This document shows, piece by piece, positions 6,536 to 10,228 of a DNA stretch of 10,228 nucleotides. Each line of letters opens with the position of its first letter. Positions within the stretch are counted from its first letter, which is position 1. Both the position numbers and the translations under genes were made by a program. This DNA comes from Opitutaceae bacterium UBA4094 (GTDB taxonomy: Bacteria > Verrucomicrobiota > Verrucomicrobiia > Opitutales > Opitutaceae): the NCBI GenBank assembly GCA_002382525.1, contig DFYA01000338.1, positions 1 to 10,228 on the forward strand. The letters run 5' to 3'. Below the pieces are notes generated by a model. The model was not told the DNA's origin, did no database searches, and saw only the letters and a program-made list of their open reading frames with translations.

Positions 6536-9076
6536 TCAGAGTTTCAGCTCGGACTGCGTGATCGACGGTTCGATGCGGGCTTGATGGCTGAAGTAGTGGT
6601 CGCTCAACACGGGGTGCAAGGCGTAGAGCCGGTCGAGGAGGTCGGAGAGCGTGTCGCCGAGTTTCGTCGCTTCCTCCTGATCAATCACCGGGTCGTCGTT
6701 GAAATGAAGCGTCAACGGCACCGAGGCGATGAAGTGGAGCGCGTCGGAAACGGAGGCCGTGGTGGGGTCGTCCTCCTGCTGGCCCACGTCTTGGCGAATG
6801 GCGCGGAGGCTGACTTTGATCTGATGCAGGTTGTGGAAAATGCTGCGGGGAGCGTCGGGCTGCTGGAGGAAGAGCTCGGCGACGAAACGCGGCTGGCTGC
6901 GCATCTGGTAAAGGCGCCGGTAGGCGTCCTGCGAGCCGAGCATGCGGAGGAGGGCGGAGAGCTCGGGGTTGTCTCTGTAGGGAATATTGGATACGCCGGG
7001 ACCGGCCGCGGGAGGCGGGGTGTCGCGGGCGGTGGTGGCGGCGGCGTCGAGGATGTGGCGGAGCGCGCTGCATGTCATGGTGGCGCGTTCGAGGTGCATG
7101 CCCATGTGCAGGAAGTGCCAGCCGGCGTCCTGGATCATGGTGCGCTCAGCGAGGCCGATGATCGCGTTAATCTCGGTCAGCACCGCCTGGACGGCCTGCA
7201 GGGGCAGCGATGCGTCGCGGCTCGTATTCAGGAGTTGGCGACGCCCGGGGGCGGGGCGGAGTTTGTGAAGGTCGTCGAGGCGGCGGAGCAGGCGGACGAG
7301 GGTGGTCCAGACCTCGGGGCTGACGTAGTCGCGGAGCTGGCGGGCGTTTTCCACGGCCCAGCTGACGGAGGAGTAGATTGAGCTGGAGTTGGCGGTGTCG
7401 AGGGACATGCGCCACATGAGGTCGGTCGAGAGCGTGGCGTGCGGGTTGGCGCGGGCGGTGATCTTGTGGTCGGTGTGGCCGGTTGCTTCGAGGAGGCCGC
7501 GCCAGAGCGGGAGCCAGCGGCGGCGGTCGCGGGCGGAGATTTCCTCGAGCGCGACGTCGTCGAGGATGGAGAGCATGCGGGCGGTGGCCTCGGAACGTTC
7601 GAGGTAGCGGCCGAGCCAGAAGAGGCTCTCGGCGGCGCGGGAGCCGAGGGTGTGAGTTTGCACGCCGCCGACGGGCGCCTCGTGGTCGGCGATGTCGCCG
7701 GAGTTGTCCTCGGTGTCGATGAGCACGACGGCGTCGGCGGTGGAGCCGACGCGGGCGACCGCGAGATGGTCGGGCTCGCCGAGGCTGACGAGTCCGCCGG
7801 GGAAGACGGAGAAACGTTTGCCGCTACAGAGAACGAAGGCGCTGAGGCGGGCGGGCGGGGAGTTGCGCGCGCCGGGATTGACGGAGAGGACGGACAGGCG
7901 CGGCTGGGCGACGAAACAATGCGGGTTTTCGCGGACGGTTTTCGAGAGGCCTTCGGGACCGATCAGCGGAGGAGGCGGGGTGATCGCGACGTTGGTGGAG
8001 TTCCAGTCGCCATGGCGCGCGTCGTGTGTGGGCAGGATGCGGAGGCGGTCGTGGTTTTCGAGGATGTGGTCGAGGTGATCGGTGTCGCCGCAGGTGAAAG
8101 TGGGGACGGTGCCGAGGAGCGGTTTCTCGCCGAGGTAGAAGCGCATGAGGCGCGGCACGTAGGCGTTGAGGGCGCGGCTCTCGGCGATGCCGGTGCCGAT
8201 GGCGTTGGCGAGAACAACGTTGCCGGTGCGGATGCACTGGAGGAGCCCGGGAATACCGGCGTTTTCGCGGTCGGTGGAGAAGACGACCGGGTCGATGTGC
8301 GCGTCGTTCAGGCGGCGGTAAATGACGTCAACGCGTTCGAGTCCGGCGATGGTTTTAAAATACACGCGGTTGTCCAAGACGAGCAGGTCGTCGCCGCGGG
8401 CGAGGGGCAGGCCCATCTTGCGGGCGAGGAAACTGTGTTCGGAGTAGAACGGATCGTGGGGGCCGGCGGTGAGGACCACGATGGACGGGGCGCGGTCGTC
8501 GTCGCGGGCGAGGGCTCGGAGGTGATCGAGGAGCTGTAGCGGAAAGTTGATTACGCTGTGGTAGTCGGGCAGCGCGCGGTAGAGGTCGGTGGCCTCCTGC
8601 GTCATGAAGCGCCGGTTCTGCACCGCGTAGGAGAGGCCGATCGGGGTGTTGGCGCGGGTGTCGTCGAACAGCCAGCCTTCGGCGGTTTTGACGAGGTCGA
8701 AGCGGAGGAGAGTCGCGGGGCTGGCGCGTTCGGGTTCGAGGCCGAGGCAGGGACGCCGGTAATACGGATCGGCGAGGACGAGCTCGGGCGGGAGCAGGTG
8801 TTGGTGGAGCGCCTGCTGGCCGCCGTAGAGATCCACGAGCAGCGCGTTGACGAAGTGCGCGCGTTGGCGGAGGGCGGCTTCGAGAGTGGCCCATTCGGGG
8901 GCGCCGATGACGAGCGGAGTCGGTTCGAGTTCCCAAAACGGGAGTCCACCCGGGCCGGAGGCGAGGCCGAAGTCGGTGAGTCCGGCGTCACGGATGGAGG
9001 CGCGCAAACGTCCGCGCAACGGTCGGAGTTGCGCCGGGTGGAGCGAGGGAAGGTGCGGCGACCGGGTGGACGACAT
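6536..9076 (-). CDS. Fused circularly permuted type 2 ATP-grasp and alpha-E domain protein
   Basis: Counted from the ATG at 9076 this is an 846-residue soluble protein; a GTG at 9124 would add 16 residues. Residues about 12-475 are a circularly permuted ATP-grasp domain (DUF404/DUF407 type). Its marks are WELEPTPLVI, VIYRRLNDAHIDP (251-263), GNVVLANAIGTG (285-296) and FYLGEKPLL (313-321). Residues about 476-820 are an alpha-E (DUF403) helical domain, opening with SRAAESLFWLGRYLERSEAT and repeating the pattern at GWHFLHMGMHLERA (652-665). Published comparative genomics predicts that this family makes amide bonds in peptide-like products, usually beside a transglutaminase-like gene; none is visible here. 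The expected ATP-binding 'KP' plus Gly-rich stretch reads ILPTHD (347-352), and the later 'GGSKD' region reads STADAVVL (445-452), so catalysis is in doubt. The N-terminal 'P-x-x-x-x-DE...RPHW' segment of longer relatives is missing. I chose ATG because a hairpin abuts the GTG. Domains firm; function inferred. Confidence 0.87.
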   Translation of the reverse strand: MSSTRSPHLPSLHPAQLRPLRGRLRASIRDAGLTDFGLASGPGGLPFWELEPTPLVIGAPEWATLEAALRQRAHFVNALLVDLYGGQQALHQHLLPPELVLADPYYRRPCLGLEPERASPATLLRFDLVKTAEGWLFDDTRANTPIGLSYAVQNRRFMTQEATDLYRALPDYHSVINFPLQLLDHLRALARDDDRAPSIVVLTAGPHDPFYSEHSFLARKMGLPLARGDDLLVLDNRVYFKTIAGLERVDVIYRRLNDAHIDPVVFSTDRENAGIPGLLQCIRTGNVVLANAIGTGIAESRALNAYVPRLMRFYLGEKPLLGTVPTFTCGDTDHLDHILENHDRLRILPTHDARHGDWNSTNVAITPPPPLIGPEGLSKTVRENPHCFVAQPRLSVLSVNPGARNSPPARLSAFVLCSGKRFSVFPGGLVSLGEPDHLAVARVGSTADAVVLIDTEDNSGDIADHEAPVGGVQTHTLGSRAAESLFWLGRYLERSEATARMLSILDDVALEEISARDRRRWLPLWRGLLEATGHTDHKITARANPHATLSTDLMWRMSLDTANSSSIYSSVSWAVENARQLRDYVSPEVWTTLVRLLRRLDDLHKLRPAPGRRQLLNTSRDASLPLQAVQAVLTEINAIIGLAERTMIQDAGWHFLHMGMHLERATMTCSALRHILDAAATTARDTPPPAAGPGVSNIPYRDNPELSALLRMLGSQDAYRRLYQMRSQPRFVAELFLQQPDAPRSIFHNLHQIKVSLRAIRQDVGQQEDDPTTASVSDALHFIASVPLTLHFNDDPVIDQEEATKLGDTLSDLLDRLYALHPVLSDHYFSHQARIEPSITQSELKL

Positions 9077-9125
9077 GAGACGGATGGGCAATGAATCGGG
9101 CGGGCGGACGGTCGGCGCAAGCACG

Positions 9126-9150
9126 CCGTTCGCCAGGGGGTGGCGAACGG
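9126..9150 (-). promoter_or_regulatory. Perfect 10-bp-stem hairpin in the leader of the ATP-grasp gene
   Basis: CCGTTCGCCA (9126-9135) and TGGCGAACGG (9141-9150) are exact reverse complements around a five-base GGGGG centre (CCCCC in the minus-strand RNA). It lies between the argJ stop and the ATP-grasp gene and ends one base before the possible GTG start at 9122-9124. No U-tract follows, so it is not a standard intrinsic terminator. It could be an RNA leader structure, a 3' stabiliser for argJ mRNA, or a protein-binding palindrome. The pairing is seen directly; any role is inferred. The rest of the 144-bp gap is GC-rich and shows no promoter I would support. Confidence 0.5.
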
Positions 9151-9220
9151 GGCGGGCGGGAAACGCGAGCGAGGCGCGGGAGCAGGGGCGCGAAGTCAGC
9201 CGCAGGCGTGCGGGTGCGCG

Positions 9221-10228
9221 TTAGCTGCGGTAGTCGGCGTTTTCGCTCACGTATTCGTGCGTGAGATCGCCGCCGAAGATCGTGGCGCTGGCCGAGCCGG
9301 CTCCGAGGTCCACTTCAATTTCAACGCAGCGCTCGTGTGGCGGATAATCCACGGGCGGTGCAAACGTGCCGTCGGCGGAGGGTTGGCTCGCGTAGAGTTC
9401 GGCGTGCTTCAGATGCGCGACGAGGGCGTTTTCCTTGTCGGGATTCAGGTGAAACACGCCGCCCGCGAAGATCTCAATGCCGCCGATGCTCGCGCGGAGT
9501 TTCGACACATCGGCGTCGGGCGCGTGGGCGCCGACGTGTTTGCCGATGGCTTGGACGAGGCGACCGACGTTGGGGTCGTTACCGGCGACGGCGCACTTGA
9601 AGAGCGGAGCGTTGACGATGGCCTTGCCCAAGGCGGCGGCGAGCGCGGGCGTGGCGGCGTTTTTAATCTGCACGCGGATGACGTGGCGGACGCCTTCGCC
9701 GTTGCGGACAACGTCCTCGGCGAGATCGCGGCAGACGAGCGTCAGCGCGGCTTCGAAGGCGGCGAGGTCGTCGCACGGCACGGCTCCGGACGAAAGCAGG
9801 GCGACCGTGTCGGAGGTGCTCGTGTCGCTGTCGATACTGATGTGGTTGAAGCTCGTGTTGACGGCCTTGGTGAGCAACGCGCGCAACGTGTCGCGCGGCA
9901 CGGCGAGGTCGGTCAAAATATACACGAGCATCGTCGCCATGTTGGGCTCGATCATGCCGGCGCCCTTGGCGATGCCGACAATGCGGCCTGCGCCGACGTG
10001 GGTGCCGCGGACTTTCGGATAAAGGTCGGTCGTGACGATGCCCTCGGCGGCGGGCAACACCGAGCCGGCCGCGAGGGCGGCGGCGGCTTTCGGCAGGTGG
10101 GCGACAATGTCATCGGCCGGCAAACCCCAGCCGATCACACCGGTGGAGCTCGGGAGCACGGCGGTGGCGGGCAACCCGAGGAGCTTGGCGGTCTCGGCGC
10201 AGACGCGTTCGGAGGTCTCCACGCCGCC
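9221..10228 (-). CDS. argJ: Bifunctional ornithine acetyltransferase/N-acetylglutamate synthase ArgJ (5' end beyond the window)
   Basis: ArgJ moves the acetyl group from N-acetylornithine to glutamate and may also acetylate glutamate from acetyl-CoA, running the cyclic arginine pathway in the cytoplasm. The 335 visible residues cover most of the protein. The frame stays open to the right edge, so roughly 80-100 N-terminal residues are missing; the GTG at 10220-10222 is an internal Val. The self-cleavage site is clear: KGAGMIEPNMATML, with the Ala-Thr junction at DNA 9932-9937, where Thr becomes the N-terminal nucleophile of the beta subunit. The LPSSTGVIG motif and the C-terminal YVSENADYRS ending are also typical. 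The usual VDGDTSTND motif reads IDSDTSTSD here, a mild divergence. No other arg gene is in view. Stop is TAA, 144 bp before the next gene's ATG. Identification is secure. Confidence 0.95.
   Translation of the reverse strand, partial: GGVETSERVCAETAKLLGLPATAVLPSSTGVIGWGLPADDIVAHLPKAAAALAAGSVLPAAEGIVTTDLYPKVRGTHVGAGRIVGIAKGAGMIEPNMATMLVYILTDLAVPRDTLRALLTKAVNTSFNHISIDSDTSTSDTVALLSSGAVPCDDLAAFEAALTLVCRDLAEDVVRNGEGVRHVIRVQIKNAATPALAAALGKAIVNAPLFKCAVAGNDPNVGRLVQAIGKHVGAHAPDADVSKLRASIGGIEIFAGGVFHLNPDKENALVAHLKHAELYASQPSADGTFAPPVDYPPHERCVEIEVDLGAGSASATIFGGDLTHEYVSENADYRS

Noticed and set aside
5131..6561. 476-codon open frame on the plus strand across the GspF-like and nucleoside hydrolase genes
   Set aside because: It is antisense to two well-supported genes, rich in Gly/Glu/Asp/Val as expected from reversed GC-rich codons, and shows no recognisable domain.
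7439..8539. 366-codon plus-strand open frame inside the ATP-grasp gene
   Set aside because: Antisense shadow with low-complexity Gly/Val/Glu/Asp content and no motif. The opposite strand encodes clear conserved domains.
9221..10222. Reading the GTG at 10220-10222 as the true argJ start
   Set aside because: The frame stays open to the window edge, and ArgJ proteins have about 80-100 more residues before this point, so this is an internal Val codon.

Overview
This is a high-GC window (roughly two thirds G+C by eye). All six supportable genes lie on the minus strand and are densely packed, with gaps of 34 to 204 bp. The gene set, the near absence of Shine-Dalgarno sequences and the style of the intergenic repeats suggest a Verrucomicrobiota chromosome, possibly an Opitutaceae-like bacterium. 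That assignment is an inference from memory of such genomes and no marker gene here proves it.

In the direction of transcription (right to left) the layout is as follows. First comes argJ, whose 5' end is cut off by the window's right edge (9221-10228). Next is a 144-bp gap holding a perfect 10-bp-stem hairpin (9126-9150). Then comes a fused circularly permuted ATP-grasp/alpha-E protein (6536-9076, or from 9124). A nucleoside hydrolase of the inosine-uridine type follows (5557-6498). After it lies an 84-bp gap with a compound intergenic repeat (5494-5560). A stand-alone GspF/PilC-type membrane protein comes next (4498-5472). A 204-bp gap with a candidate promoter separates it from a CPA2-type cation:proton antiporter with two C-terminal RCK_C domains (1969-4293). 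Last is a short-form GH20 glycosidase similar to hexosaminidase D (3-1934).

The genes do not form one obvious pathway. ArgJ is arginine biosynthesis, the hydrolase is nucleoside salvage, the GH20 enzyme handles intracellular amino sugars, and the antiporter handles ions and pH. GspF is a lone piece of a secretion or pilus apparatus. Short spacing allows co-transcription of the ATP-grasp and nucleoside hydrolase genes (37-bp gap) and of the antiporter and GH20 genes (34-bp gap), but nothing in the sequence proves it.

The least ordinary item is the ATP-grasp/alpha-E fusion. It belongs to a family predicted to make peptide-like products, yet here it lacks its usual transglutaminase neighbour and its ATP-binding motifs look eroded. 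I see no CRISPR array, tRNA, rRNA, transposase or phage gene. The many long plus-strand open frames are antisense shadows of GC-rich coding sequence. Overall this looks like ordinary chromosomal core and semi-accessory DNA with a few points worth checking, and I did not find a convincing new multi-gene system.
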